DNA of 64,000 nucleotides from RGIG4079 sp045637505 (lineage in GTDB: Bacteria > Bacteroidota > Bacteroidia > Bacteroidales > Muribaculaceae). The stretch spans positions 31,355 through 95,354 of the forward strand of contig JAZTZO010000048.1 of NCBI GenBank assembly GCA_045637505.1. Direction: 5' to 3'. A program made the position numbers and the translations under genes. Below, one piece after another: positions 33,420-41,911 of the stretch (the stretch's first letter is position 1; each line of letters opens with the position of its first letter). Under the pieces are notes generated by a model. It did no database searches. It saw nothing but the letters and a program-made list of their open reading frames with translations, and was not told the DNA's origin.

Positions 33420-34706
33420 TTATAATTCTAATGAATTTTCATTTAGAAGAAAATCGTATATACTTATTGTCGTAATTCCGTCATTGTCGTGATGAACTAG
33501 TGATGGGGTTCCCACTACAATTATTTTCTTAAAGGAATCATCAACATTAACAAGAGAAGCTCGCTCTTGGCGTTGTTTATCTTCAGAGTCTAATCGATAT
33601 GCCGATTGGATATAGTATCTTCTGCTTCCCTTATTGCAAACAAAATCAATCTCAAGTTGTGATTGTGCTCTATTGCCAAGAGCATTTGTAGTTCGTGTAA
33701 CAACAGTTCCTACATCTACATTATATCCACGAATTCTTAATTCATTATATATAACATTTTCCATCAAGTGAGTCCATTCTGTTTGACGGAAATTCAAACG
33801 AGCATTACGTAGCCCCGGATCTATAAAATAGCACTTAAATGGTGTGTCAATGTATTTTCGCCCTTTTACATCATAACGCACAGACTTTTCTATAAGGAAT
33901 GAATCACTTAAATAATCCAAATACATTTTAATTGTATTGTGGGAGATTGTTCCTTGTTTTATGCTTTTGAATGTATTTGCAATTTTAGTAGGATTTACCA
34001 ACCCTCCTATAGATGAAGCTACTATGTTAATGGTTTCCGATAATACGGCATCGTTTCTTACACCATACCTTTCTTTTATATCCTTGATATAAGTTTCTTC
34101 AAAAAGACTTTTTAAGTATGAAATCTTTTGTTCTTCGTTCGAAAGGGTGGCAATATGAGGTAAGCCTCCATAAGTCATATATTCGTCAAGGGCTGTTATC
34201 TTATCTCCTGAATATACTTGCATAAATTCCTTGAAACTTAAAGGATAAATATGAATTTCATCGCCTCGTCCTCTAAATTCTGTAATAACATCTTTTGATA
34301 AGAATTTTGCATTACTACCTGTTACATAGGTGTCTGCATTGTGGAGGTGTAAGAAACTATTTAGTACATCTTCAAATTCCGAAACAAATTGTACTTCGTC
34401 AAGCAATATATAATATTGTTTGTCATCTTTAATTTGCTGATGTACAAAATCACAAAGTACATCTGGGTCTCGATATCGTTTATTTATGCGATCATCTAAC
34501 GCTAATTTAATGATGTGGTCTTCATCAACACCATTTTGGCGTAGATAATCGTAAAATAATTTGAACAGCAAGTATGATTTGCCGCATCTTCTTACGCCTG
34601 TAACAACTTTAATCATACCATTGTGCATACGATTAATTAGGCGTTCCAAATAAATATCTCTATTTATTTCCATATTCCCTATTGACATTTTTGTGTCATT
34701 TGCCAT
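33420..34706 (-). CDS. AAA_14/DUF4143 family ATPase
   Basis: P-loop ATPase of the widespread AAA_14 plus DUF4143 family, 428 residues from the ATG at 34706. Walker A is TGVRRCGKSYLLFKLF and Walker B is YYILLDEVQFV. A sensor-like TGSNAKFL follows, and the DUF4143 half has YFIDPGLRNARLNFRQTEWTHLMENVIYNELRIRGY, an endonuclease-like fold of unknown use. I prefer the 34706 start to the longer 34838 frame because a -7 box (34720-34727) lies just above it; MEINRD at 34673 is a further alternative. Members are common, often single accessory genes. The gene is bracketed by short direct repeats. Confidence 0.88.
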   Translation of the reverse strand: MANDTKMSIGNMEINRDIYLERLINRMHNGMIKVVTGVRRCGKSYLLFKLFYDYLRQNGVDEDHIIKLALDDRINKRYRDPDVLCDFVHQQIKDDKQYYILLDEVQFVSEFEDVLNSFLHLHNADTYVTGSNAKFLSKDVITEFRGRGDEIHIYPLSFKEFMQVYSGDKITALDEYMTYGGLPHIATLSNEEQKISYLKSLFEETYIKDIKERYGVRNDAVLSETINIVASSIGGLVNPTKIANTFKSIKQGTISHNTIKMYLDYLSDSFLIEKSVRYDVKGRKYIDTPFKCYFIDPGLRNARLNFRQTEWTHLMENVIYNELRIRGYNVDVGTVVTRTTNALGNRAQSQLEIDFVCNKGSRRYYIQSAYRLDSEDKQRQERASLVNVDDSFKKIIVVGTPSLVHHDNDGITTISIYDFLLNENSLEL

Positions 34707-34719
34707 ATTTTTGTCAGTA

Positions 34720-34727
34720 CAAAGATA
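34720..34727 (-). promoter_or_regulatory. -7 box for the AAA_14 ATPase gene
   Basis: The minus strand reads TATCTTTG only 13 bases above the ATG, implying a very short leader. Confidence 0.5.
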
Positions 34728-34829
34728 CGGTATTTTTTTAGAAGTACAATAAATGCTATGTTTTTTGCTTTTTAGAGCGTAAAGTTTGTGGCAAAAGTCC
34801 ATCGGAGTGGAATGAAATCCTTCGTGGTG

Positions 34830-34856
34830 TAGTAACATTCTTTTTATGGGGACAAA
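34830..34856. repeat. Direct repeat copy B flanking the AAA_14 ATPase gene
   Basis: TAGTAACATTCTTTTTATGG followed by GGACAAA; partner of 33214-33243. Confidence 0.5.
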
Positions 34857-34929
34857 GTTGTTATTTCAAAAAGGGAGGTGGTGCAAATACATAATTTATG
34901 TGATTGAGTTGTCTTTAATTAATAATTGT

Positions 34930-34937
34930 TACCTTTG
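34930..34937 (+). promoter_or_regulatory. -7 box for the GlmU-like gene
   Basis: TACCTTTG 24 bases before the ATG, with GTTG 18 bases further upstream as a weak -33 element. Confidence 0.5.
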
Positions 34938-34961
34938 CAGTGTAAAATTAAGGGATAGTTT

Positions 34962-36158
34962 ATGCGAAACATTATACTTTTTGATGCATCGGAGGTGCGT
35001 GATAATTTGTTGCCTATGACGTTTACTCGTCCAGTGGCAGATTTGCGTGTGGGGATATTGACTATTCGCGAAAAGTGGGAGCATATGCTTGAAGGTACTT
35101 ATTCCTACATCACAACCGAATACCTTTGTGATAAATATCCTGCAATAGTAGGCGAGGATAACTTGTTTATCGCGGGCAATGTGTGCCCCATAGGGTCGTT
35201 TGTGGCAAGAGTTGAGGTGTTGAATAAGGGCGAGGCTTTGTTGTCGCCAAATGGCGCGCTAATGGCTTTTCGTGGCAGTATTGATGACTTTAATGCACGC
35301 AATTTTGCTTGTGAAATAGTGTGTGATGAAGATTGTCTTACGATAAAGATGCTATATGATATTTTTATGGAAAATCATCGAGGCATCGTTGAAGATTTTG
35401 CTTTATTGACACATAATCGCACAAGCCAACCATTGAGTGATACAAATACCGTTATCGGTGCATCTGTTGAAGCTGATGGCACCCCAATGATATTTATTGA
35501 AGAGGGTGCCGTAGTTGAGGGCGCTATGCTTAATGTGAAGAATGGGCCTATATATGTGGGGCGTGATGCCGAGGTTATGGAGGGAAGTTGCCTCCGTGGG
35601 CCAGTTGCGTTGTGTGAGCATGCTGTGGTGAACATGGGTACTCGCATGTATGGTGCCACAACACTAGGTCCTTATTGCAAAGTGGGGGGCGAGGTGAATA
35701 ATGTGGTGATGATGGGCTACTCTAATAAGGCTCACGACGGATTCCTTGGAAATGCTGTGATAGGTGAGTGGTGCAATATAGGGGGTGGATCGACTGCGTC
35801 TAATCTCAAAAATGATTATACCGAGATAAAGTTATGGAACTATCCGGCTCATCGATTCCTTCGCACTGGATTGCAATTTTGTGGATTGATAATGGGTGAC
35901 CATTCAAAGACTGGAATAAATTGCATGTTTAATACCGCAACAGTGCTTGGGGTGGGGGTGAATATACATGGCGCAGGATTCCCTCGCAATTTTGTGGCAT
36001 CATTTAGTGAAGGTAGTGTGACAGGCTTTGCCGATGTGCCGTTGGCTAAATTCTTTGATATTGCTCGCAGAATGATGGCACGCCGTGGACTGACTCTTAC
36101 AGAGGTGGATATGCGCATATTTGAATCAATCCACGCCATTGCCGACAATTATAAATAG
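34962..36158 (+). CDS. GlmU-like sugar-nucleotide enzyme, Bacteroidetes type
   Basis: 398-residue protein of the alternative Bacteroidetes GlmU group, expected to act in UDP-N-acetylglucosamine synthesis. The N-terminal half (1-190) begins MRNIILFDASEVRDNLLPMTFTRPVADLRVG and lacks the canonical GxGTRM nucleotide motif. The C-terminal half is a left-handed beta-helix of hexapeptide repeats (GAMLNVKNGPIYVGRDAEVMEGSCLRGPVALCEHAVVNMG) as in acetyltransferases, with NVVMMGYSNKAHDGFLGNAVIGEWCNIGGG. Whether both activities are retained cannot be told from the sequence. Confidence 0.87.
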   Translation: MRNIILFDASEVRDNLLPMTFTRPVADLRVGILTIREKWEHMLEGTYSYITTEYLCDKYPAIVGEDNLFIAGNVCPIGSFVARVEVLNKGEALLSPNGALMAFRGSIDDFNARNFACEIVCDEDCLTIKMLYDIFMENHRGIVEDFALLTHNRTSQPLSDTNTVIGASVEADGTPMIFIEEGAVVEGAMLNVKNGPIYVGRDAEVMEGSCLRGPVALCEHAVVNMGTRMYGATTLGPYCKVGGEVNNVVMMGYSNKAHDGFLGNAVIGEWCNIGGGSTASNLKNDYTEIKLWNYPAHRFLRTGLQFCGLIMGDHSKTGINCMFNTATVLGVGVNIHGAGFPRNFVASFSEGSVTGFADVPLAKFFDIARRMMARRGLTLTEVDMRIFESIHAIADNYK

Positions 36159-36270
36159 CGCTTCGCAGAGCCATTTATATACAAATTGAGTTACTAAATC
36201 AAAAAACCTAAAAAAAGATGCAACAATGATCAAATTGCAAAAGCAAATTTGGAAGCAAATAACAAAACAA

Positions 36271-36345
36271 CTAATTACGGCGTCCGGTCATTTGTCCAAA
36301 GACATCTCCCATCAGCCAAATTGCTACGCATATCGCAAATAACAT
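36271..36345 (-). CDS. Candidate 24-residue membrane small protein
   Basis: Short open frame on the minus strand encoding MLFAICVAIWLMGDVFGQMT followed by GRRN and a TAG stop. It has one hydrophobic helix (residues 1-12) followed by Gly/Asp and a positively charged tail, the layout of a small single-pass membrane protein with the tail inside the cell. A -7 box, TATATTTG (36389-36396), lies 44 bases above the ATG, with no other gene below it before the end of the GlmU-like gene. Below the length cut-off of ordinary gene finders. Supported by promoter position and composition; expression unproven. Confidence 0.5.
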   Translation of the reverse strand: MLFAICVAIWLMGDVFGQMTGRRN

Positions 36346-36388
36346 ATATCTGAAAGTTTAAGGTTTAACAAATAAATAATTTCGTTTG

Positions 36389-36396
36389 CAAATATA
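36389..36396 (-). promoter_or_regulatory. -7 box for the 24-residue small ORF
   Basis: The minus strand reads TATATTTG (TAnnTTTG) within the 342-base gap between the GlmU-like gene and yidC. There is no other apparent target. Confidence 0.45.
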
Positions 36397-36443
36397 CGAC
36401 AGGGGTTGGGCAACACGCGTTGCACACGAATGTTAATAAAATT

Positions 36444-36476
36444 AAAAAGCCTCAAGTAGAAGACTTGAGGCTTTTT
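36444..36476. terminator. Bidirectional terminator, end of the pyrG-yidC operon
   Basis: 14-base perfect stem AAAAAGCCTCAAGT / ACTTGAGGCTTTTT with a 5-base loop, T-runs on both strands, 25 bases below the yidC stop. Confidence 0.85.
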
Positions 36477-36500
36477 CTATTTTGTAGAATCGATTTTTGA

Positions 36501-38603
36501 TTATCGGCGTTTTTTAGCTTGTTGTTTTTGTTGTTCGCGAAGCATTGCTTGTTGTTGGCGTTGAGCTTCTTCCAAGCGAGCCATGAAACCCGATTTTTTG
36601 CGAGGTTTTTTGGCGTTAGCAAGCATTTCGGCTCTCACTTTTTGCTCATCTACTAAATGACGGCAAGCATATGTTTGGATGATTGTAATCAATAATGAGA
36701 GGAAGTAGTAGTAACTCAAACCTGACGCATAGTCGTTGAAGAAGAACAAGAACATTACAGGCATGAGATACATCATCCACTTCATGCCGGGCATTGATGC
36801 TCCACCAGGTTGGTTTTGCATATTGATGTGAGTGTAGAGGATGTTAGTAACAGTCATCAACAAGCAGAATAGGCTCACATGGTTGCCAAAGTAGGTTGAA
36901 ATGAATGGGATGTGAGTGGTCCACGAGAAGATAGCGTCGGGAGCCGAGAGGTCGGAAGCCCAAAGGAATGATTGTCCACGCAACTCAATGCAAGAGGGGA
37001 AGAATGTGAACATTGCAATGAGGATAGGCATTTGCAACAACATGGGGAGACAGCCCGAGAATGGACTTGCACCGGCTTTGCTATAAAGCTCCATTGTTTT
37101 TTGTTGCTTTGTCATTGCATCTTCGGGTTTTGGATATTTCTCGTTGATGGCTTGAATTTCGGGAGAAAGCACACGCATCTTGGCTTGTGAAATATAGCTC
37201 TTGTAGGTGAATGGGAAGAGAATGAGTTTCACAAAGATGGTCAACAATAGAATGATGATACCATAGTTAGAGATAAATCCACCGAGGAATGTGAACACAG
37301 GGATAATCAAATAGGTGTTAATCCAACGGAACAATCCCCATCCAAGAGGAATCAAACGAGTTAATTCAAGATCTTCTTCGGTTTTCACTTGGTCGTCATA
37401 GCTTGAAAGCAATGGGTAGAGGTTAGGAGTGAAAATCATGTCGAATGATGCAGGGATTTCATCTTTTGTTGAATAAGAGATGATAGCATCTTTCACATCA
37501 AGAATTTTGAGATATCCTGGTTGGTCTTTGATGTCTTTGGTTGAAACATCGGCACGCTTGATTGAAGTATTGGGGACGAGAACGCTTGAGAAGAATTGGT
37601 TTTTAAATGAAATCCATTTCAATTCTTGACCGAGTTCTTCGCTCTGGTCACCGTTTTCGGTTAGATAGTCGGGGCTTTCGCCAACATATTTGTAATAAAT
37701 GGTGCTGTTGCGTTCTTCAAAAGTTTTACCTTTTTCGTTGCGCGCCATTTTTTGATGCCATGACATGGTGATATCTGACATGTTTGAGGCAAATACATTT
37801 TCAATGTTTTCTTGCACGATGTCCATCTTCACGATGTAGCTTTCGCCTTTGGCGAGAGTGTAACGGATACCCCACATTGCACCACCATCGAGGTTTAGTT
37901 TCATCAAGATAGTGCTATCGTTTTGGGTTTCGGCTTCAAAGTTGAGGTCGCGAGTTTCGATATAACCAGCTCCGGCTGGGAGTAGGAATGAGTAGTAGTC
38001 GGTAGCTCCATTATAAGGCACAACATTGGCAGTGTCACCACCTACATAAGTGTCGTATTTTTTGAGTGTTACCTTTGCAATCTTACCACCTTCGCTTGAG
38101 AAATCAACTTTCATTACCTCGTTTTCAAGTGAAAGAGTTTCACTTTTGCCACTCATATATTTGGCGAAGTTGCCATAAGAGTCATAGCGGTTGATTGTAG
38201 AGATGAGAGTATCTACAGCTGCTTGAGCAACTTTTGGGGTAAGCCCTTCGAGCTTGTTGTTGATGATTTTAGTAACATCGACAGCAGTGTTGTTTACATT
38301 TATAGTGCCGGTTACTTTAGTTGAGTCGCAACGAAGATCTACTCCATTGGTTGTAAATGCATATGTGCCATCATTTTGAGCAACTCCAGCCGATTTTACC
38401 ATTGCGGTGAGTTTGCTCACATGGTTGGCAGTGAGGGTGTCAACAGTAACAACCTCTTCTTTTTTAGAGTTATTCTGTTGCGTAGCTTCAATTTGGGCTT
38501 TTTTAGCGGCAGCAATCTCTTCCTCTGAAGGTTGGTTTATATACATAAACCCTAAGATGACTGCTCCCATCAAAAGGAGCCCAAGAAGGTTGTTTTTATC
38601 CAT
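36501..38603 (-). CDS. yidC: Membrane protein insertase YidC
   Basis: Inserts and folds inner-membrane proteins. The 700-residue form is long, as usual in Bacteroidetes: an N-terminal helix (residues 5-21), a large periplasmic beta-supersandwich domain (about 60-420), and a C-terminal core of about five helices from 430 (FTYKSYISQAKMRVLSPEIQAINEKYP, SPFSGCLPMLLQMPILIAMFTFFPS). The tail is highly basic and Gln-rich (QQAMLREQQKQQAKKRR), suited to ribosome contact. It starts 39 bases after pyrG and ends at a bidirectional terminator. Confidence 0.97.
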   Translation of the reverse strand: MDKNNLLGLLLMGAVILGFMYINQPSEEEIAAAKKAQIEATQQNNSKKEEVVTVDTLTANHVSKLTAMVKSAGVAQNDGTYAFTTNGVDLRCDSTKVTGTINVNNTAVDVTKIINNKLEGLTPKVAQAAVDTLISTINRYDSYGNFAKYMSGKSETLSLENEVMKVDFSSEGGKIAKVTLKKYDTYVGGDTANVVPYNGATDYYSFLLPAGAGYIETRDLNFEAETQNDSTILMKLNLDGGAMWGIRYTLAKGESYIVKMDIVQENIENVFASNMSDITMSWHQKMARNEKGKTFEERNSTIYYKYVGESPDYLTENGDQSEELGQELKWISFKNQFFSSVLVPNTSIKRADVSTKDIKDQPGYLKILDVKDAIISYSTKDEIPASFDMIFTPNLYPLLSSYDDQVKTEEDLELTRLIPLGWGLFRWINTYLIIPVFTFLGGFISNYGIIILLLTIFVKLILFPFTYKSYISQAKMRVLSPEIQAINEKYPKPEDAMTKQQKTMELYSKAGASPFSGCLPMLLQMPILIAMFTFFPSCIELRGQSFLWASDLSAPDAIFSWTTHIPFISTYFGNHVSLFCLLMTVTNILYTHINMQNQPGGASMPGMKWMMYLMPVMFLFFFNDYASGLSYYYFLSLLITIIQTYACRHLVDEQKVRAEMLANAKKPRKKSGFMARLEEAQRQQQAMLREQQKQQAKKRR

Positions 38604-38642
38604 TATAAGTTATAAAGTGATTAATAAATTAAGTTTAAATTC

Positions 38643-40253
38643 TTATTTTTCTTCGCCGTAGTTGATTGCAGCTTTCACGAAGTCAACAATCAATGGATTG
38701 GGACTTAAAACGGTGCTTGAGTATTCGGGGTGGTATTGAACACCGATATACCAGCGTTTTTCGGGCATTTCAAAGATTTCCACGAGTTTTGACTCGGGAT
38801 TGATACCTACACCTTGCATGCCGTTTTGCTCAAATTGTTCGAGATATTCGTTGTTGAATTCGAAGCGATGGCGATGGCGTTCTTTGATTGTTTGTGTGCC
38901 ATAGATTTTAGAAACCTTTGAGTTAGCGCGTAGGTTACAATCAAATGAACCGAGGCGAGTGGTGCCACCCATAGTGGTAACGCTCTTTTGTTCGTCCATC
39001 AAGTCGATTACTTTGTGAGGAGTAGTTGGGTCGATTTCGGTGCTGTTAGCATCGGCAATACCGAGCACATTGCGAGCAAATTCTACAGCCATGCATTGCA
39101 TACCGAGGCAGATGCCGAGGGTGGGGATATCGTTTTCACGACACCATTTCAAAGCAATATTCTTTCCTTCTACACCTCGTTGGCCTGAACCAGGAGCCAC
39201 GATGATACCGTCCATGTCTTTCAATAGGTCGGCAACATTGCCATCGTTGATTTTCTCTGATTGGAAATAGCTCACATTTAATCGACGGTCGTTGTAAGTA
39301 GCTGCTTGGAAGAGAGATTCTTTGATTGAGATGTATGCGTCGGGTAGTTCAACATATTTACCTACGATACCTATCTTAACATCTTTTTCGGCCGAAGCCA
39401 TTTTGTTGAGGAATTGCATCCAAGGAGCCATATCGGGCTCGCCTTTAACTTCAACGCCTGTGAGGCGCATGATTATTTCGTCGAGGTGTTGCTCTTGCAT
39501 TTTCACAGGCACTTCATAGATTGAAGGCACATCAATTGATTGAACAACAGCTTCGGGTGCTACATTACAGAACAACGCAATTTTGCGACGAACATCGGTA
39601 GGAACATCTTTTTCGGTGCGAAGCACAAGCACATCGGGTTGGATACCCATTTCTTGAAGTTTCTTTACCGAGTGTTGAGTTGGTTTAGTTTTGAGTTCTT
39701 TAGCAGCGGCTACATAAGGAACATAGGCGAGGTGAACGCACACGCAGTTGCGACCAAGTTCCCAACGGAGTTGGCGTACACTTTCAATATATGGAAGTGA
39801 TTCGATGTCACCTACAGTGCCACCAATTTCGGTGATAACGAAGTCAAAATTGCCAGTGTTGCCAAGGGCTTTCATGCGGCGTTTGATTTCGTCGGTGATA
39901 TGAGGTACTACTTGCACGGTTTTGCCAAGATAGTCGCCACGGCGTTCTTTTTCGATAACATGCTTGTAGATGCGACCAGTAGTGACATTGTTGGCGCGAG
40001 TAGTGGTTACATTGGTGAAGCGTTCGTAGTGACCGAGGTCGAGGTCGGCCTCATGTCCGTCGATGGTAACATAACATTCACCATGCTCATAAGGGTTGAG
40101 CGTGCCTGGGTTAATGTTGATATATGGGTCAAATTTTTGAATGGTAACTCGGTATCCACGAGCCTTCAAAAGATTTGCTATTGATGCGGAGATAATCCCT
40201 TTACCAAGAGATGAAACCACTCCACCTGTGACAAATATAAATTTTGTTTCCAT
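38643..40253 (-). CDS. pyrG: CTP synthase
   Basis: Converts UTP to CTP with glutamine. The 536 residues comprise an N-terminal synthetase (KFIFVTGGVVSSLGKGIISASIANLLKARGY, P-loop) and a C-terminal class I glutamine amidotransferase with the nucleophile in GICLGMQCM (Cys about 383) and the HPEYSS catalytic histidine-glutamate. Length is normal. A -7 box at 40286-40293 lies 33 bases above the ATG; yidC follows in the same operon. Confidence 0.98.
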   Translation of the reverse strand: METKFIFVTGGVVSSLGKGIISASIANLLKARGYRVTIQKFDPYININPGTLNPYEHGECYVTIDGHEADLDLGHYERFTNVTTTRANNVTTGRIYKHVIEKERRGDYLGKTVQVVPHITDEIKRRMKALGNTGNFDFVITEIGGTVGDIESLPYIESVRQLRWELGRNCVCVHLAYVPYVAAAKELKTKPTQHSVKKLQEMGIQPDVLVLRTEKDVPTDVRRKIALFCNVAPEAVVQSIDVPSIYEVPVKMQEQHLDEIIMRLTGVEVKGEPDMAPWMQFLNKMASAEKDVKIGIVGKYVELPDAYISIKESLFQAATYNDRRLNVSYFQSEKINDGNVADLLKDMDGIIVAPGSGQRGVEGKNIALKWCRENDIPTLGICLGMQCMAVEFARNVLGIADANSTEIDPTTPHKVIDLMDEQKSVTTMGGTTRLGSFDCNLRANSKVSKIYGTQTIKERHRHRFEFNNEYLEQFEQNGMQGVGINPESKLVEIFEMPEKRWYIGVQYHPEYSSTVLSPNPLIVDFVKAAINYGEEK

Positions 40254-40285
40254 CGATTAATAATTTTGAGTTATATATTAAAGTG

Positions 40286-40293
40286 CAAAATTA
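40286..40293 (-). promoter_or_regulatory. -7 box for pyrG-yidC
   Basis: The minus strand reads TAATTTTG, 33 bases above the pyrG ATG. The rest of the 349-base gap up to korC holds only the terminator at 40505-40534. Confidence 0.45.
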
Positions 40294-40504
40294 CAAATAA
40301 ATTGCGATACGATATATAAAATATGCTCAAAAAAATGAGGGAAAATGGTTAAAAAAGTTGACTAAAACTACTCGCTAAACGCACTGATATATATGCTTTA
40401 GAATTTTTACATGCACTATTTTGCCTATTGGCGAGTTTAAAACGCATTAATTTGCTTGCTTTTGAAAAACAAACGACGGAGTAATTTGTGTTTTTTATTC
40501 AAAA

Positions 40505-40534
40505 AAATAACCCCACAAGGTTGTGAGGTTATTT
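40505..40534 (-). terminator. Terminator of the kor operon
   Basis: AAATAACCCCACAA / TTGTGAGGTTATTT stem (one mismatch) with a GG turn. On the minus strand it ends in a T7 run, about 70 bases below the korC stop. Confidence 0.75.
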
Positions 40535-40602
40535 AATATATTATGCTTGTTGCAAAAAATGCAGCGGGGGGTAACTTCTTCCCACAGGTAATTCATCACG
40601 GA

Positions 40603-41139
40603 TTATCCCACGAGGTTCATGCCACGGTTGATGGCTTCTTCGTTCATGGGAATGAGGTGATGGTGACGCTCGGGGAGGGTCTTTTTCAAGCCCTTGATTA
40701 CGCTTTCAACTGGGAGCAAGTTCTTGATTTTGAGCAAAGCTCCGAGTACTACCATGTTGTAGGCTTTGGCATTTTCCATTTCAAATGTTGCTTCCATTGC
40801 ATCGATGCGATAGATGTTGATGTCGGTGCGTGTGGGGGCTTTATGAATGCCATAAGAGTCGTAGATGAGAGTGCCTCCGGGCTTCACTTTGCTCTCAAAT
40901 TTGTCGAGACTTTGTTGGTTGAGAATCACTGCAGTGTCGTAATTATCGAGCATTGGCGAACTGATTTCGCTATCGCTGATGATTACGGTTACATTTGCAG
41001 TACCACCGCGTTGTTCGGGTCCATAAGATGGCATCCATGTCACTTCGAGGTCATCCATGAGGGCGGCATAGGCGAGGATTTTTCCCATTGAAAGCACGCC
41101 TTGTCCACCAAATCCTGCTATGATTAATTCTTCTTTCAT
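40603..41139 (-). CDS. korC: 2-oxoacid:ferredoxin oxidoreductase, gamma subunit
   Basis: 178-residue gamma subunit (POR_gamma domain) of a 2-oxoglutarate/2-ketoisovalerate-type ferredoxin oxidoreductase. The opening MKEELIIAGFGGQGVLSMGKILAYAAL is the family signature, followed by SYGPEQRGGTANVTVIIS. It overlaps korB by four bases and is the last of four genes (ferredoxin, alpha, beta, gamma). The complex oxidatively decarboxylates a 2-oxoacid to an acyl-CoA and reduces ferredoxin, typical for anaerobes. The choice between 2-oxoglutarate and branched-chain oxoacids is not certain. Confidence 0.93.
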   Translation of the reverse strand: MKEELIIAGFGGQGVLSMGKILAYAALMDDLEVTWMPSYGPEQRGGTANVTVIISDSEISSPMLDNYDTAVILNQQSLDKFESKVKPGGTLIYDSYGIHKAPTRTDINIYRIDAMEATFEMENAKAYNMVVLGALLKIKNLLPVESVIKGLKKTLPERHHHLIPMNEEAINRGMNLVG

Positions 41140-41903
41140 TTTACTGTATTTTTGAGGTCGCCCAATGGGTATTTCTTAAACATATTTTCTTCCATCCACT
41201 TGTTGGACTGTGCTGGAGTCATTTTCCAACCCGAGTTACAGGTGCTCACGATTTCTACCAATGATGTGCCGAGACCATTCATTGAGTTTTCAAATGCTTG
41301 ACGAATAGCGGCTTTGGCTTTGCGCACTGCGACTGGAGTGTGAACTGCTTGGCGAGTTACATAGCAAGTGCCATCGAGTTGAGCCAAGAGTGGAGAGATA
41401 GCGAGTGGGTATCCATTAAGATCAACGCGACGGCCATAAGGGGTTGTAGATGTTTTCATTCCTTCGAGAGTAGTAGGAGCCATCTGTCCACCAGTCATCC
41501 CATAGATTCCATTATTTATGAATATGATGGCGATGTTTTCACCACGATTGGCAGCGTGAATGGTTTCGCAAGTGCCTATAGCCGAGAGGTCTCCGTCGCC
41601 TTGGTAGGTGAATACAAGATTTTCGGGGTTGAGGCGTTTAGCACCAGTAGCAACGGCAGGCGCACGGCCGTGAGCCGCTTCAATCCAGTCGATATCTACA
41701 TAGTTGTAGGCAAAAACAGCGCAGCCTACAGGGGCAATGCCTATTGCTTTGTCTTCCAATCCCATTTCTTCAATAACCTCGGCAACGAGTTTGTGTACCA
41801 CGCCATGGCTACATCCAGGGCAGTAGTGCATGTGGTTGTCGTTGAGCAAGCGTGGCTTGGCATAAACGAGGTTTTCGGGCTTGATTATATCGTTGATATT
41901 CAT
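41136..41903 (-). CDS. korB: 2-oxoacid:ferredoxin oxidoreductase, beta (TPP) subunit
   Basis: 255-residue thiamine diphosphate-binding subunit. It has the CPGCSHGVVHKLV segment, the TPP motif YQGDGDLSAIGTCETIHAANRGENIAIIFINNGIYGMTGGQMAPTT (GDG...NN), and a C-terminal VEIVSTCNSGWKMTP. It starts 8 bases after korA and overlaps korC by four. It holds the catalytic cofactor of the complex. Confidence 0.95.
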   Translation of the reverse strand: MNINDIIKPENLVYAKPRLLNDNHMHYCPGCSHGVVHKLVAEVIEEMGLEDKAIGIAPVGCAVFAYNYVDIDWIEAAHGRAPAVATGAKRLNPENLVFTYQGDGDLSAIGTCETIHAANRGENIAIIFINNGIYGMTGGQMAPTTLEGMKTSTTPYGRRVDLNGYPLAISPLLAQLDGTCYVTRQAVHTPVAVRKAKAAIRQAFENSMNGLGTSLVEIVSTCNSGWKMTPAQSNKWMEENMFKKYPLGDLKNTVK

Positions 41904-41911
41904 AGTCGTGA

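Noticed and set aside
40536..40596. Short minus-strand ORF after korC with a CxxC pair
   Set aside because: It runs without a stop into the operon terminator; unlikely to be translated.
40543..41091. 182-residue plus-strand frame over korC
   Set aside because: Antisense shadow of korC.
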